From CAWAWP01 sp963841205 (GTDB lineage: Bacteria; Chloroflexota; Ktedonobacteria; Ktedonobacterales; JADMIN01), in the NCBI GenBank assembly GCA_963841205.1, contig CAWJCH010000024.1, positions 60,084 to 124,083 on the forward strand: a stretch of 64,000 bases of DNA, given 5' to 3'. The stretch's first letter is position 1, and each line of letters opens with the position of its first letter. Positions 1 through 8,543 of this stretch are shown in pieces. Below the pieces are notes generated by a model, which searched no databases, was not told the DNA's origin, and saw only the letters and a list, made by a program, of their open reading frames with translations. The position numbers and the translations under genes are program-made.

Positions 1-815
1 CGCAAAGCTGCGTCAACGCGCTCCAGAGCCCCGACCAGACCGGAACCAAGAAGAAGGGTGGCGTCACCGACCCCAACTACGCCTGGACTGACCTCACCTA
101 CCTGCTCCACAAATACGATGTGAGTTGGAAATACTACCTCGACCAAGGCTCCCAACCCGACTGCGACGACGACTCTGCCAACTGCAACCCCGGCCCGCAG
201 GCCCCCAACGTCCCCGGTATCTGGAACCCGCTGCCGTGGTTCACCACCGTCAAACAAGACGGCCAGCTCGGCAACATCGTCGACAGCCATCAGTTCTTCG
301 TCGACGCCAAGAAGGGGACGCTCCCCGCCGTCTCCTGGGTCGTTCCGAACAGCACGAACAGCGAGCATCCCCCCGCGCTGATCAGCGCCGGCCAGGCCTG
401 GACCACCAGCCTGATCAACGCCGTCATGCAGGGACCCGACTGGAATAGCACCGCCATCCTCTTGTCGTGGGACGACTGGGGCGGCTTCTACGACCACGTC
501 ACCCCGCCCGTCGTGGACCAGAACGGCTACGGCCTGCGCGTCCCCGCGATGGTGATCAGCCCGTACGCCAAGCGCGGCTACATCGACCACCAAACGCTCA
601 GCTTCGACGCCTACGCGAAGTTCATCGAGGACGACCTTCTTGGTGGCCAGCGCATTGATCCGAAGACTGATGGACGCCCCGACCCGCGACCGGACGTCCG
701 CGAGAACGCGCCGCAGCTCGGCGACCTCATGAGCGACTTCGACTTCAGCCAATCGCCGCGCCCGCCCGTCGTCTTGCCGACCAACCCGCCGCCCGGCCCC
801 GCCTCAATCACCTAA
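1..815 (+). CDS. Phosphoesterase family protein (PF04185-like), 5' partial
   Basis: The reading frame is already open at base 3 and runs to TAA at 813-815, so about 270 C-terminal residues are visible and the start lies outside the window. Conserved segments are YAWTDLTYLL, SWVVPNSTNSEHPP and ILLSWDDWGGFYDHV, followed by a late VISPYAKRGYIDH. This pattern is typical of the acid phosphatase/phospholipase C-like phosphoesterase family (alkaline phosphatase fold, metal-dependent, usually exported). A GTG at 120 could be taken for a start, but the family signature continues upstream of it, so the gene is truncated by the window edge. A second member of the family lies at 15691-16851. The substrate cannot be told from sequence. 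Confidence 0.88.
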   Translation, partial: QSCVNALQSPDQTGTKKKGGVTDPNYAWTDLTYLLHKYDVSWKYYLDQGSQPDCDDDSANCNPGPQAPNVPGIWNPLPWFTTVKQDGQLGNIVDSHQFFVDAKKGTLPAVSWVVPNSTNSEHPPALISAGQAWTTSLINAVMQGPDWNSTAILLSWDDWGGFYDHVTPPVVDQNGYGLRVPAMVISPYAKRGYIDHQTLSFDAYAKFIEDDLLGGQRIDPKTDGRPDPRPDVRENAPQLGDLMSDFDFSQSPRPPVVLPTNPPPGPASIT

Positions 816-1057
816 TGAGAGCGTTAAGCCGGACGCCACCGTGTCGCCCGCGCCGAGCTTCACCCCTCCACTGCCCTCTGCCCATGCGTCCCGCTCATGC
901 AGGCGCGTCGCGCGGCATCCCTGTAGAGGTGCCCTGCGGACGCCTGCATATTTCTCGACCACGGGACCGCCCACCGTCCGCTCCTGACTCGCCGCGCGTT
1001 TACAGCATACGAGCAGTATACAGCCCCGATTGAGGAATTGAGCGACCTCAACGCCTG
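816..1057. other. Intergenic, no gene seen
   Basis: No supported gene lies between the phosphoesterase stop and the first tnpB frame. This stretch should contain the left end of the tnpB element, but unlike the other copies I cannot see a clear left-end hairpin, which fits a damaged 5' part. Confidence 0.5.
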
Positions 1058-2152
1058 GTGCCTACCAAGCGGCGCGGCTGTGGGGGGATTCTGGTGGTCC
1101 GCCATCACCGCATCCGCCGTCTCGGCTGGCGCTGGCCATCCAAATCACGCTGGCAGCGGTGGGCCAAGGGGCGGTACCCTGGCATCTCCGCGCAATCGGC
1201 TCAGCAGATTATCGGGGAGTTCTGCGAGGCGGTGGACTCGTGCCGCCAATTGCGCAAGCACGGCCAGACGGAAGCGCGCTATCCGTGGCGTAGGCCACGC
1301 TACCACGATGTCATGTACACCAATCAGGATGCGCGCATCCGTGGCGGGCGGTTGGTCTTGCCCAACGGCGCGAGCGGCACGCTGCGCATTCGCTTGTCGG
1401 CAACCATCACCCTACCAGGACGCTTGATGGAAGTCCGGCTGTCGTTCGGGGTCGTGCGCCTCGTCTGCGAAATAGCCGATGCCTGCCGCCCACAGCAGAC
1501 CATTATCGGCGTGGACCTGGGGGTGAACACCCTGATTGCCGCCACGGATGGCGTGAAAGTCCTTCTGGTAAGTGGGCGTGGGGTGAAAGCCGTTATGCAG
1601 TGGCGCGACAAGACGTTGGCGGATATCCAGCGGGCCCAGTCCAGCAAGACCGAAGGCTCGCTCCGTTGGAAGCGCCTGCAACGCCGCAGGTATCAGATGC
1701 TCGACAAAACGAAGCGCCAGGTCCGGGATGCCACGCACAAGGCCACGCACGTGATAGCGGAGGCATTTCCCGGTGCGACGTGCTATGTGGGTGAACCGTT
1801 CAACGATGCGGCCCAGCGCACCGGGCGGGTGCATGCCCAACAGGTAAGCACTGCCTGCACGCGCAAGATTATCCAGCAACTCGATTACAAGACGGCTGGC
1901 GCCATCACAGTGCCGGAACACTATTCCTCGCAGACGTGTCCCGTATGCGGGGAGCGGAGCAAGCACCGCAGGATCTACCGCTGCCCCCACTGTGGGGCCA
2001 CCGGCCCGCGTGACGCAGTGGGCGCGGCGAATATCCTGAGCCTCGGTCAACACGGGGTGATGCTCCCAGGTCGGTCCCTGCCCCAGCAGGTGAAGTATCT
2101 GCGCCCTTGGCGTAGTAGTTCGGGTGGACACCCCGCACGTAGCTCGGCGTGA
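1058..2152 (+). CDS. tnpB: RNA-guided endonuclease TnpB-like protein, copy 1
   Basis: The frame from a GTG at 1058 encodes 364 residues. All three RuvC acidic motifs are present: IGVDLGVNTL, then YVGEPFND, then RDAVGAANI. The zinc ribbon CPVCG...CPHCG lies before the last motif. Residues from about 14 onward align closely with copy 2 (28210-29420), but copy 2 has about 20 extra N-terminal residues beginning MSYRTIEIAWHP. Here that part is out of frame because the gctgtgggg run is one base longer than in copy 2, so copy 1 probably carries an N-terminal frameshift and uses a make-shift start. TnpB proteins cleave DNA guided by a reRNA made from the tnpB 3' end and right end. Copy 1 has the best preserved catalytic region of the four in this window, but whether it is active is unknown. 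Confidence 0.8.
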   Translation: MPTKRRGCGGILVVRHHRIRRLGWRWPSKSRWQRWAKGRYPGISAQSAQQIIGEFCEAVDSCRQLRKHGQTEARYPWRRPRYHDVMYTNQDARIRGGRLVLPNGASGTLRIRLSATITLPGRLMEVRLSFGVVRLVCEIADACRPQQTIIGVDLGVNTLIAATDGVKVLLVSGRGVKAVMQWRDKTLADIQRAQSSKTEGSLRWKRLQRRRYQMLDKTKRQVRDATHKATHVIAEAFPGATCYVGEPFNDAAQRTGRVHAQQVSTACTRKIIQQLDYKTAGAITVPEHYSSQTCPVCGERSKHRRIYRCPHCGATGPRDAVGAANILSLGQHGVMLPGRSLPQQVKYLRPWRSSSGGHPARSSA

Positions 2153-2154
2153 AA

Positions 2155-2194
2155 GCGCCGAGAAGCCCCCGCCGAAAGGCGTGGGGAGTGTCAC
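2155..2194 (+). ncRNA. Right-end hairpin, probable 3' part of reRNA of copy 1
   Basis: A hairpin with arms around gccccc/ggggag and terminal tcac sits directly after tnpB. In TnpB systems the reRNA covers the tnpB 3' end and the right end, and the guide is the flanking DNA just beyond TCAA-like termini. By that rule the guide here would start at about 2195, antisense to the end of the membrane gene. RNA production is inferred from the family, not seen. Confidence 0.45.
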
Positions 2195-2745
2195 AGAAGC
2201 CACGAGCCACCCGTCCGCAGCAACAGCCCACCCAGCACCGTGCAGCCCGCGCCGATGATCGCGAGATACAACCCCAGCCCCGCGCTCACCGACGAGAACG
2301 CCCCCACGCTGAACACCCGCGAGCCGTCGAGCAGATAGAGCACCGTCAGCAGCAGCCCCTCGCCGCCCAGGAACACATACAGGCCACGCTCGCGCACCAC
2401 CAGGCCGCGCGGCATGCGCAACCTCGACAGACTCGCAAGCGCCAGTGCCAGCGCCACCAAACCAAAGACCGCCGTTGCCTTACCGAACGAGCTCTGCCAG
2501 CCCGACGTCGTGATCGTCTGCGCCTGTTTCCCCAGGCCGAGACTGATGCTCGACCACGGCAGGAACGCGCCCAGCAGCGTACACGCCCCACCGCCGAGCA
2601 ACAGCCACTGCGGCATCGTCGGCTTCGAGATGCGAATCGTCGGCAGGCGCTGCCGCTGCTGCCGCGGTGGAACCGGCGAGCCATATGGCGCCCGGCCCTG
2701 CGCCCCATAAGACGGTGGATACGGATCCGGAGAAGAAGAATACAT
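2191..2745 (-). CDS. Small four-helix membrane protein, unknown function
   Basis: The 184-residue protein begins at ATG 2745 with a Pro/Ser/Tyr-rich cytoplasmic stretch (MYSSSPDPYPPSYG), then a basic segment and about four hydrophobic helices (WLLLGGGACTLLGAFLPW, ATAVFGLVALALALASL, YVFLGGEGLLLTVLYLL, LYLAIIGAGCTVLGGLLL). No enzyme motif is visible. Its TGA stop (2191-2193) lies inside the terminal bases of the copy 1 right end, so the original C-terminus may have been altered by the insertion. On the other side its start lies 20 bp from the right end of another element (2766). The gene is thus boxed in by two IS-type right ends facing each other. Confidence 0.65.
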   Translation of the reverse strand: MYSSSPDPYPPSYGAQGRAPYGSPVPPRQQRQRLPTIRISKPTMPQWLLLGGGACTLLGAFLPWSSISLGLGKQAQTITTSGWQSSFGKATAVFGLVALALALASLSRLRMPRGLVVRERGLYVFLGGEGLLLTVLYLLDGSRVFSVGAFSSVSAGLGLYLAIIGAGCTVLGGLLLRTGGSWLL

Positions 2746-2765
2746 CGAAACCCAGCCTACTATCC

Positions 2766-3010
2766 TTGACACTCCCCAGGCGTAAATGCCGGGGATGCTC
2801 AGGCTACGTATGCGGTACCCCATGTGGTACCCCACTGCGTTGGCGCCTGACGGGCCTGCCCGGCCCGATTGTACGGCGTGGCGTCCGAAGAGGCCACGTT
2901 GCTCGGCCGTGCAGGGCACTCTTCTACCGAAAGGGTAGAGCAACGGCAATTGGACCGGACTGGCTGAGGCCCCCTGCCTCAAGGCAGGGGGCCTCAGCCA
3001 GGATTTTGCT
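2766..3010 (-). mobile_element. Short IS605-type element without tnpB (element D)
   Basis: Read on the minus strand it begins near 3010 with a left end resembling that of tnpB copy 2 (shared ggctgagg...ccccctgcctt). It then passes through several hairpins (ctctacc/ggtagag; gtggc/gccac; cgggcc/ggcccg) and closes with a right-end hairpin ccccggcattt...tggggagtgtcaa at 2766-2805. No reading frame with TnpB motifs is present in the roughly 245 bp. It resembles an IS-derived MITE or a stand-alone reRNA locus. Confidence 0.6.
2961..3000. repeat. Perfect 40-bp palindrome (left-end hairpin of element D)
   Basis: The two 19-bp arms are exact reverse complements separated by CA. The arm core ccccctgcct/aggcaggggg recurs in the left ends of tnpB copy 2 (29487-29507) and copy 3 (about 34832-34842) and at 19942-19960. 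Confidence 0.85.
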
Positions 3011-3469
3011 AGAAAGAGAAGCCCGCCTGCGCAGTATAACGCGCCTGCCCACCCATCGCGGCCTCAACGCCCGAACGTCACGGGCGCCTCGTCATCGGCC
3101 CAGACCACCGTCGCCCTCCGCCCTAGACGCCTCCCGCGCAAAGAAAAGGTGTGGTGACGCGAAACTCGCGTCCGTACTTGACCGTGCCTGGCCGGAAATG
3201 TCCATATCCGCGACTGGCGATCCCGCCGAGAAACGTGTCCCACTAATGAGAACGCATGTTCAATGTCCGCCGCAACCAAGTCAACGCCCCGGTCCACGCC
3301 ACCCGCTAAAGGATACGTTCCCATGTCACATGCCAGATACCGCCAACCGAGCACGGTCCCCTCGCCCTGCGGCCTCTCCCGTCGTCAAAACAATGGGGCG
3401 GAAGCGCGGAGCCCACTTCCGCCCACCCCGCCAACGCCCCCGCTTGCCCGCACTCCCGCCGCAAAGGCC

Positions 3470-3500
3470 CGATCAAAAACGCAAAAGCGGAAGGAAACAG
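3470..3500 (-). repeat. Dispersed repeat, TTCCGCTTTTGCGTTTTGATCG family
   Basis: Same sequence as at 19555, 42925 and (diverged) 58661. It is strikingly T-rich against a GC-rich background. Confidence 0.75.
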
Positions 3501-3679
3501 AAATCACACCGCACTCCCAGCATCGCCGCCGCTGCCCATCAATTCAGCACTCTCCACACCGTCCACCAAACCCGCCCACCCACGCCGAACGTCACCGAGC
3601 CCCAATTCTCCTCCACTCGCGCCAATTTCCGCCCCGTCGCATCCTTTTCCCCTCCTCGCCCTCTGCCTTGAAATCTCCG

Positions 3680-3757
3680 CTCCGCCTCCGTGACCTCTGT
3701 GTCCTCTGTGGTTAATTCTCTGTCTCTCTGCTCTGCCCTCTGCGTCCTCCGTGGATA
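3680..3757. repeat. Dispersed CACAGAGG-type repeat
   Basis: Near-tandem units of tgacctctgtgtcctctgtgg and ctctctgctctg. Related blocks lie at 44661-44700, 56431-56525 and 58426-58515. Not coding. Confidence 0.7.
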
Positions 3758-3898
3758 ATGCACCTCCTCTCTCCGCCAGCAGTATCGCCCCAACGTACTG
3801 AGGTATACTTGCCACACACAGCGGGCCGCACCCGCGCCAGCCACAACCTCGCAGCCACCGAAGGCCGCGATCTCCGCCCCACAGATGGAGGCAGCCCC

Positions 3899-5632
3899 AT
3901 GGCGATTGCCACCCGCACCGGCTCCCCGCAGTTCCCCACCGCCGCCAGCGACATCCCGCCCTCCTCGCGCGAAGACATGGATGCCGCCATCGCCGCCCTG
4001 CAAGCCAACAAAGGCGCCTGGGTCCGCGTCTCCATCGCCGAGCGCATCACCCTGCTCGGCACCCTCATCCGCGACTTCAACGCCACCGCCCCGCGCTGGG
4101 TCGCCGCCTGCACCCAGGCCAAAGCGATCCCCGCCGGCTCCCCCGCCGAAGGCGAAGAGTGGGCCACCGGCCCCTACACCCTCCTCTGGAACCTCCAGCA
4201 GCTGCGCCGCTCCCTCCGCCAGATCCAGCGCAGCGGCCAGCCCAAGATCCCCCGCGGCGTCACCACCCGCCCAGACGGCCAGGTCGTCGCCCACGTCTTC
4301 CCCGACGACCGCTACAACTCCACCTTCTACATGGGCCTCACCGCCGACGTCTGGATGGAGCCTGGCGTCACCGCTGCCGATCTCCCAGGCACCCAGGCCC
4401 TCGCCTACAAAGACAAGAACCACCCCGGCAAAGTCGCCCTCGTCCTCGGCGCCGGCAACGTCTCCAGCATCGGACCCGCCGACGCCCTGTATAAACTATT
4501 CGTCGAGGATCAGGTCGTCCTCTTCAAGACCAACCCCGTCAACGCCTACCTCGGCCCCCTCATGGAAGAGTGCTTCCGCTCGCTGATCAGCGCCGGCTAC
4601 CTCCGCATGGCCTACGGCGGGGCCACCGAGGGCGCCTACCTCTGCAACCACCCCGACGTGGACGAGGTCCACATTACCGGCTCCGACAAGACCTTTGACG
4701 CCATCGTCTTCGGCCCCGGACCCGAAGGCGCCGCGCGCAAAGCCGCCGGCACGCCTCTCCTCCAAAAGCGCATAACCGGCGAGCTCGGCAACGTCAGCCC
4801 CGTCATCGTCGTCCCCGGCCAGTGGAGCACCAGCGACCTCGACTACCACGCCGCCCACCTCGCCAGCATGCTCACCAACAACGCCGGCTTCAACTGCAAC
4901 GCCACCCGCGTCATCATCACCCACGCCGGGTGGCCCCAGCGCGATGCCCTGCTCGCACGCCTCCGCGAGATCCTCGGCAAGACGCCCCCTCGCGCCGCCT
5001 ACTACCCCGGCGCCCGCGACCGCCAACAAGCCTTCGTCGCCGCCCACCCCGAGGCCGTCCAGCTCGGCGGCGCCACCGGCGACCAACTCCCCTGGACCCT
5101 CATCCAGGGCGTCTCACCCGACGCCTCCGACGACCTCGTCTTCACCACCGAGGCCTTCTGCAGCCTCTTCGCGGAGACCCCACTGCCCGCCACCAACGCC
5201 GCCGACTTCCTCACCAAAGCCGTCGACTTCTGCAACACCCAGGTCTGGGGCACCCTCAACGCCACCATCATCGCCCACCCCAAGAGCCTGCCCAAAGCGG
5301 CGATCGATCGCGCCGTCGCCAACCTGCGCTACGGCACCGTCGGCGTCAACTACTGGGCCGGCACCGGCTTCATCCTCGGCGTGACCACCTGGGGCGCCTT
5401 CCCCGGCCACGCCCTCACCGACATTCAATCCGGCACCGGCGTCGTCCACAACACGCTCATGTTCAGCCGTCCGCAAAAGAGCGTGATGTACGCCAAATTC
5501 CGCATGCTGCCGGTCCCGCCGTGGTTCGTCACCCGCGCCCGCAAAGGCCGCGCCGTCTTCGAAAAGCTCGCTCGCTTCGAGGCCGCCCCCTCGCCCCTCA
5601 AAGCCGCCAGCATCATACGCTCCGCCCTCTAA
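3899..5632 (+). CDS. Aldehyde dehydrogenase-superfamily protein
   Basis: The ATG at 3899 has gatggagg upstream, giving 577 residues; the frame is open further upstream but without a better start. The ALDH fold is recognisable. VALVLGAGNVSSIGP is the cofactor loop, VHITGSDKTFDAIVFG the following strand, the general-base Glu295 sits in ITGELGNVSPVIV, and the nucleophile Cys333 in GFNCNATRVI. A C-terminal stretch of about 100 residues (FSRPQKSVMYAKF onward) exceeds the usual length of about 480-500. This architecture fits large, poorly studied ALDH relatives found in soil bacteria. Substrate unknown; both catalytic residues are present, so an NAD(P)-dependent oxidation of an aldehyde or acyl reduction is expected. 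It stands alone, convergent with the anti-sigma gene. Confidence 0.82.
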   Translation: MAIATRTGSPQFPTAASDIPPSSREDMDAAIAALQANKGAWVRVSIAERITLLGTLIRDFNATAPRWVAACTQAKAIPAGSPAEGEEWATGPYTLLWNLQQLRRSLRQIQRSGQPKIPRGVTTRPDGQVVAHVFPDDRYNSTFYMGLTADVWMEPGVTAADLPGTQALAYKDKNHPGKVALVLGAGNVSSIGPADALYKLFVEDQVVLFKTNPVNAYLGPLMEECFRSLISAGYLRMAYGGATEGAYLCNHPDVDEVHITGSDKTFDAIVFGPGPEGAARKAAGTPLLQKRITGELGNVSPVIVVPGQWSTSDLDYHAAHLASMLTNNAGFNCNATRVIITHAGWPQRDALLARLREILGKTPPRAAYYPGARDRQQAFVAAHPEAVQLGGATGDQLPWTLIQGVSPDASDDLVFTTEAFCSLFAETPLPATNAADFLTKAVDFCNTQVWGTLNATIIAHPKSLPKAAIDRAVANLRYGTVGVNYWAGTGFILGVTTWGAFPGHALTDIQSGTGVVHNTLMFSRPQKSVMYAKFRMLPVPPWFVTRARKGRAVFEKLARFEAAPSPLKAASIIRSAL

Positions 5633-5834
5633 CGCGCATCCCACTCAATAGGTGCCATCGTCGCCCGCGCGACGACCGACATCCCATCCCGTAGGGGCGC
5701 GACATGTCGCGCCCACCGTCCTCAACACGCTCGACAGGCACCACGCCTCCCTATCGAGGCACAGCGAAGCGCCCACCCCCGTGCATCGGGGATGGGCGCC
5801 TCAATGACTGTAGTACAAAGTTCCTGCCGAAAGC
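5633..5834. terminator. Bidirectional hairpin between convergent genes (5769-5799)
   Basis: A 13-bp near-perfect stem, gcgcccacccccg pairing with cggggatgggcgc, lies between the ALDH and anti-sigma stops and probably terminates both. A second small palindrome, ggggcgcgacatgtcgcgccc, is at about 5693-5715. Confidence 0.6.
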
Positions 5835-7286
5835 CTAATGCGTCGGCGCGACGTAAAGGACCGTCGCGTTGGCTCCCTCGCTCCACACGATCGCCGTGTC
5901 GGTGACGGCCACCTCGCTCGCCCCCGCCAGCCCGTCCACCGGCGCCTTGGCGCGGAGGTCATAGCAGTGCCAGCCGCCAGCCGTGCGCCAGGCGATCAGG
6001 TTGCCGCCCGCCGCCAGATACGGCGCCAACACCGCGCCACCCGATCCTATGGCGCTCCCAGCGACCTCAACCTCGCCCGTCAACTGGAAGAGCATCGCCT
6101 CGCCGCTCTCCGCCGAGAGCGCCGTAAACCCGCTAGCCGCCGCCATCAGGCGGTCATCCGAGACGGCGACCCACGCCAGCAAGCCCCCGGCCATCAGCGG
6201 AGCGAAGCGGTGCGCATCGGGCGCCACCGCGACCATCCGACCGCCGTTCGCGAGCTGCTCGATCGTGCCGCGCAAGCCGCGCAACGTGTCGAAGGTCACG
6301 TCCGACCAATAGGCGACGCCGTTGAGGGCCGACGGACTCGCGTAGAAGTGCCCCGCGGCCACGGCCAGCATCGTGCGCGCCCCCGTCGCCAGATCGATGC
6401 GCAGCAACTGGCCCGTGCCGTCGGCCGTCTCGCCGGTGAGCAGGGCGCTATCGCCATCGACCCATACGCCCGTCAGGCTGGCAATGCCCCCATCGCCGCT
6501 CGACGCCAACGTCACGGTCGCGCCACCAGACATCGGGAGGCGTCGGGCATAGAGCGACCAAGGGCCGGAGGTCTCCGATCCGGTCGTCCACAGCACCCAG
6601 CCGTCGGTCAGCGCGCGGAGCGTGGGGAGCAGCGAGGCATCACCCGTCGCGAGCGCCGTCCGCGCCTGCTGCCGGCGATCCTCGATGTAGAGCGTCGCCG
6701 CACTGCCGTTGACAGAGGTGTAGGCGAGCCAGGCGTCGGTCGCCATCGCCGGCGCCTCGTCCGCGAGGAGGGTGGGCACCGTGTACGCCTGCTGCCCGCT
6801 CTTCAGCGAGCGGCGCGTCTTGTCCTGTAAGGTCGTCGTGGATGCCCCCTGCGAGAAGCTGCTGGCGATGCGACTCAGCGTCGAGACGCCGGGCATGAAG
6901 TGCGCAGCCAGGAACATCAGCGCCACCGCGGCGGCGATCAGGCCCGCGCGGAGGCCTAGGTGAAGGGGATCGCGCCGGGGAGGACGCCGCGTCAGGCGCA
7001 CGATTGGCATCGACGGGTCCGTCGTCGCCCGGCTCAGCTCCAGCACCGCGGGCGCTACCCGCCGTTCCTCGGCGGCAATCGCGGCGAAGACGTTCGCCCG
7101 CATCGATGCCGGCGGTATGATGGAGGGCAGGCGGCGGATATGCTCGCCCACCCCCCGAAAATCTGCTTCCACCCGCCGACAATCTGCACAACTCTCCAGG
7201 TGGCGCCGCAGCGCGGAGAGCTCACTCGTCGGCCAATCATCGCGTCGGTAGGCCGCCAACGCGCGGCGAACCTCGGCGCAGCTTAT
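5835..7286 (-). CDS. Anti-sigma factor with zinc-finger N-terminus and beta-propeller-like ectodomain
   Basis: About 483 residues. The N-terminus has the zf-HC2 anti-sigma pattern CAEVRR...RRHLESCADC, followed by a transmembrane helix (AGLIAAAVALMFLAAHFMPG, roughly residues 125-145). A long extracytoplasmic region rich in WL, TDGWVLW and LIAWRT repeats suggests a WD40/TolB-like propeller. It directly follows the ECF sigma gene. The sigma stop TAA overlaps an ATA codon (7284-7286), exactly where ATGA start/stop coupling would be expected, with aggag upstream. If ATA is not used, the next start is TTG inside the zinc-finger region. Likely role: membrane-bound inhibitor that holds the cognate sigma factor until a signal reaches the ectodomain. 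Confidence 0.75.
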   Translation of the reverse strand: MSCAEVRRALAAYRRDDWPTSELSALRRHLESCADCRRVEADFRGVGEHIRRLPSIIPPASMRANVFAAIAAEERRVAPAVLELSRATTDPSMPIVRLTRRPPRRDPLHLGLRAGLIAAAVALMFLAAHFMPGVSTLSRIASSFSQGASTTTLQDKTRRSLKSGQQAYTVPTLLADEAPAMATDAWLAYTSVNGSAATLYIEDRRQQARTALATGDASLLPTLRALTDGWVLWTTGSETSGPWSLYARRLPMSGGATVTLASSGDGGIASLTGVWVDGDSALLTGETADGTGQLLRIDLATGARTMLAVAAGHFYASPSALNGVAYWSDVTFDTLRGLRGTIEQLANGGRMVAVAPDAHRFAPLMAGGLLAWVAVSDDRLMAAASGFTALSAESGEAMLFQLTGEVEVAGSAIGSGGAVLAPYLAAGGNLIAWRTAGGWHCYDLRAKAPVDGLAGASEVAVTDTAIVWSEGANATVLYVAPTH

Positions 7287-8143
7287 GTCAGCCCCCCGGT
7301 CTCCTGTTTGTAGAGGGCGATGAATCGCTCGCGTGCCCGCATCAGCCGCATCTTTACGGCCGACGGGCTGACCTTCAAAACCTCGGCGATCTCCGCGCAT
7401 GAGAACCCTTCGTGCTCGTAGAGCAGCAGGCACGTCGCGTACTTTGAAGGGAGTCGCCGCAGAACGCGCTCGACCACCTCGCGGTCCGCCACCCGCTGCT
7501 CGAACCGGCCTCCGTCGTAGCCCCCCACGAAGTTCGTCGCGGTCGCGACCAAGTTTTCCTCGGCCGTGGCCTGCTGCTGCGTGGCATTGTCCGCACCGGG
7601 CATGCCGGCGCCGACGCCACGGTCTTCGTTAAAGAGCGACAACGGCAGCCAATTGATCAAGCGTCTGCGACGCAGCGCATCGGTCGCCGTGTTCGAGGCG
7701 ATGCGATACAACCACGACGAGAGCGCGGCGGCCTGAATGGTCGTTCCGGCAGAGAGCGCGCGAAAGGCCTTGACGAACACGTCCTGCGTGAGGTCGTACG
7801 CCTGCTCGCGATTGCCGACGAGGCGATACACAAAGTTGGTGAGGGGGGTCTGGAAGCGGGTGAAGATGTCCTCGAAATCCGCCAGCCCGACGACAGGCCC
7901 AGCCTCGGCTACGTGCTCCGCCTCCTGCTCGATCGCCTCGACGGGCAGCATCAGTGGCGCCTCCGGCTGGACGGGAGTCTCTTCCCGTGGCCGCTCGACA
8001 ACCAGCGTTGCTGTCCGCGCGCGTTTGGCAGTCGCAGCCGTCTTGCGCGGCTCGCCTGTCACGGACCGTTTGCCCGACGCAGGGGCGCGACGCGCCGCCG
8101 GTACGGGCCCATTCGTGTTGTATGGACGAACTACAGGTTCCAT
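7283..8143 (-). CDS. ECF RNA polymerase sigma factor with long N-terminal extension
   Basis: 286 residues. The sigma-70 region 2 begins around residue 88 (FEDIFTRFQTPLTNFVYRLVG...DLTQDVFVKAFRAL), with WLYRIASNTATDALRRRR for DNA melting. Region 4 is at the C-terminus (LRRLPSKYATCLLLYEHEGFSCAEIAEVLKVS plus AVKMRLMRARERF). The first roughly 85 residues are basic and then acidic, low complexity, and not part of the usual ECF core. The next gene is the cognate anti-sigma factor with a 4-bp overlap, so the pair is translationally coupled. Confidence 0.88.
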   Translation of the reverse strand: MEPVVRPYNTNGPVPAARRAPASGKRSVTGEPRKTAATAKRARTATLVVERPREETPVQPEAPLMLPVEAIEQEAEHVAEAGPVVGLADFEDIFTRFQTPLTNFVYRLVGNREQAYDLTQDVFVKAFRALSAGTTIQAAALSSWLYRIASNTATDALRRRRLINWLPLSLFNEDRGVGAGMPGADNATQQQATAEENLVATATNFVGGYDGGRFEQRVADREVVERVLRRLPSKYATCLLLYEHEGFSCAEIAEVLKVSPSAVKMRLMRARERFIALYKQETGGLT

Positions 8144-8543
8144 TGGTTACACCAGTTCAACTGAAAGGATGGTGAGCGACTGAGCGAGCCTTACTCCGTG
8201 AAAGGCGGCTGGTGCTCTTGGATGACACAGCGAGTGAGGTGCTCCTGCGGTGAGATCGCGAGCTGTATAACTAGGCGCAGGCTGCTAGGGGCTCAAACCC
8301 AGTATACCAAGGTGTGCGCGCCGTAGCCTGGCCCATTTCAGCTACTGGGCAGAGACATTTCTCCCCCTTCTCGACCTTTTCGCGACCGTTTCGCCACCTC
8401 CGGCGTTGCATGCGAGCGTCAAGCGGCTACGTGAGCGGCATCGTCCAGATGCGAGCGGCGTTGCTATCCGGCTCCCCCAGATGCTATACTTTGTGTAGTT
8501 ATGGCAACTTTGCCCATTCACCATCGGTAGGAGCGCAGCAACT
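8144..8543. promoter_or_regulatory. Divergent intergenic region between sigma gene and glutaredoxin-like gene
   Basis: No gene seen. It must contain promoters for both flanking genes. A plausible -10 is tatact at about 8485 upstream of the redoxin gene. The redoxin start TTG at 8544 is supported by taggag at 8528-8533. Confidence 0.4.

Larger units (their letters stand above)
1020..2194 (+). mobile_element. tnpB-only IS200/IS605-type element, copy 1
   Basis: The right end is clear: a hairpin around cccccgccgaaaggcgtgggg followed by agtgtcac, ending at about 2194. The same architecture ends the other elements in this window (28210, 33530, 50730). No tnpA (HUH transposase) is present, so it is a tnpB-only (IS1341-type) unit. 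The left boundary is approximate. The right end supplies the stop codon of the convergent membrane gene at 2191-2745. Confidence 0.75.
3011..3898. other. Gene-free repeat-rich stretch upstream of the ALDH gene
   Basis: About 890 bp without a supportable gene. It contains a minus-oriented copy of the gatcaaaaacgcaaaagcgg dispersed repeat (3470-3500) and a block of the CTCTGTG/ACAGAG-type repeat (3680-3757). A ribosome binding site gatggagg precedes the ATG at 3899. The promoter of the downstream gene is probably near 3780-3850, where ggtatacttg resembles a -10 region. Confidence 0.6.

Noticed and set aside
120..815. GTG 120 as start of the first gene
   Set aside because: Family-conserved residues continue upstream to the window edge.
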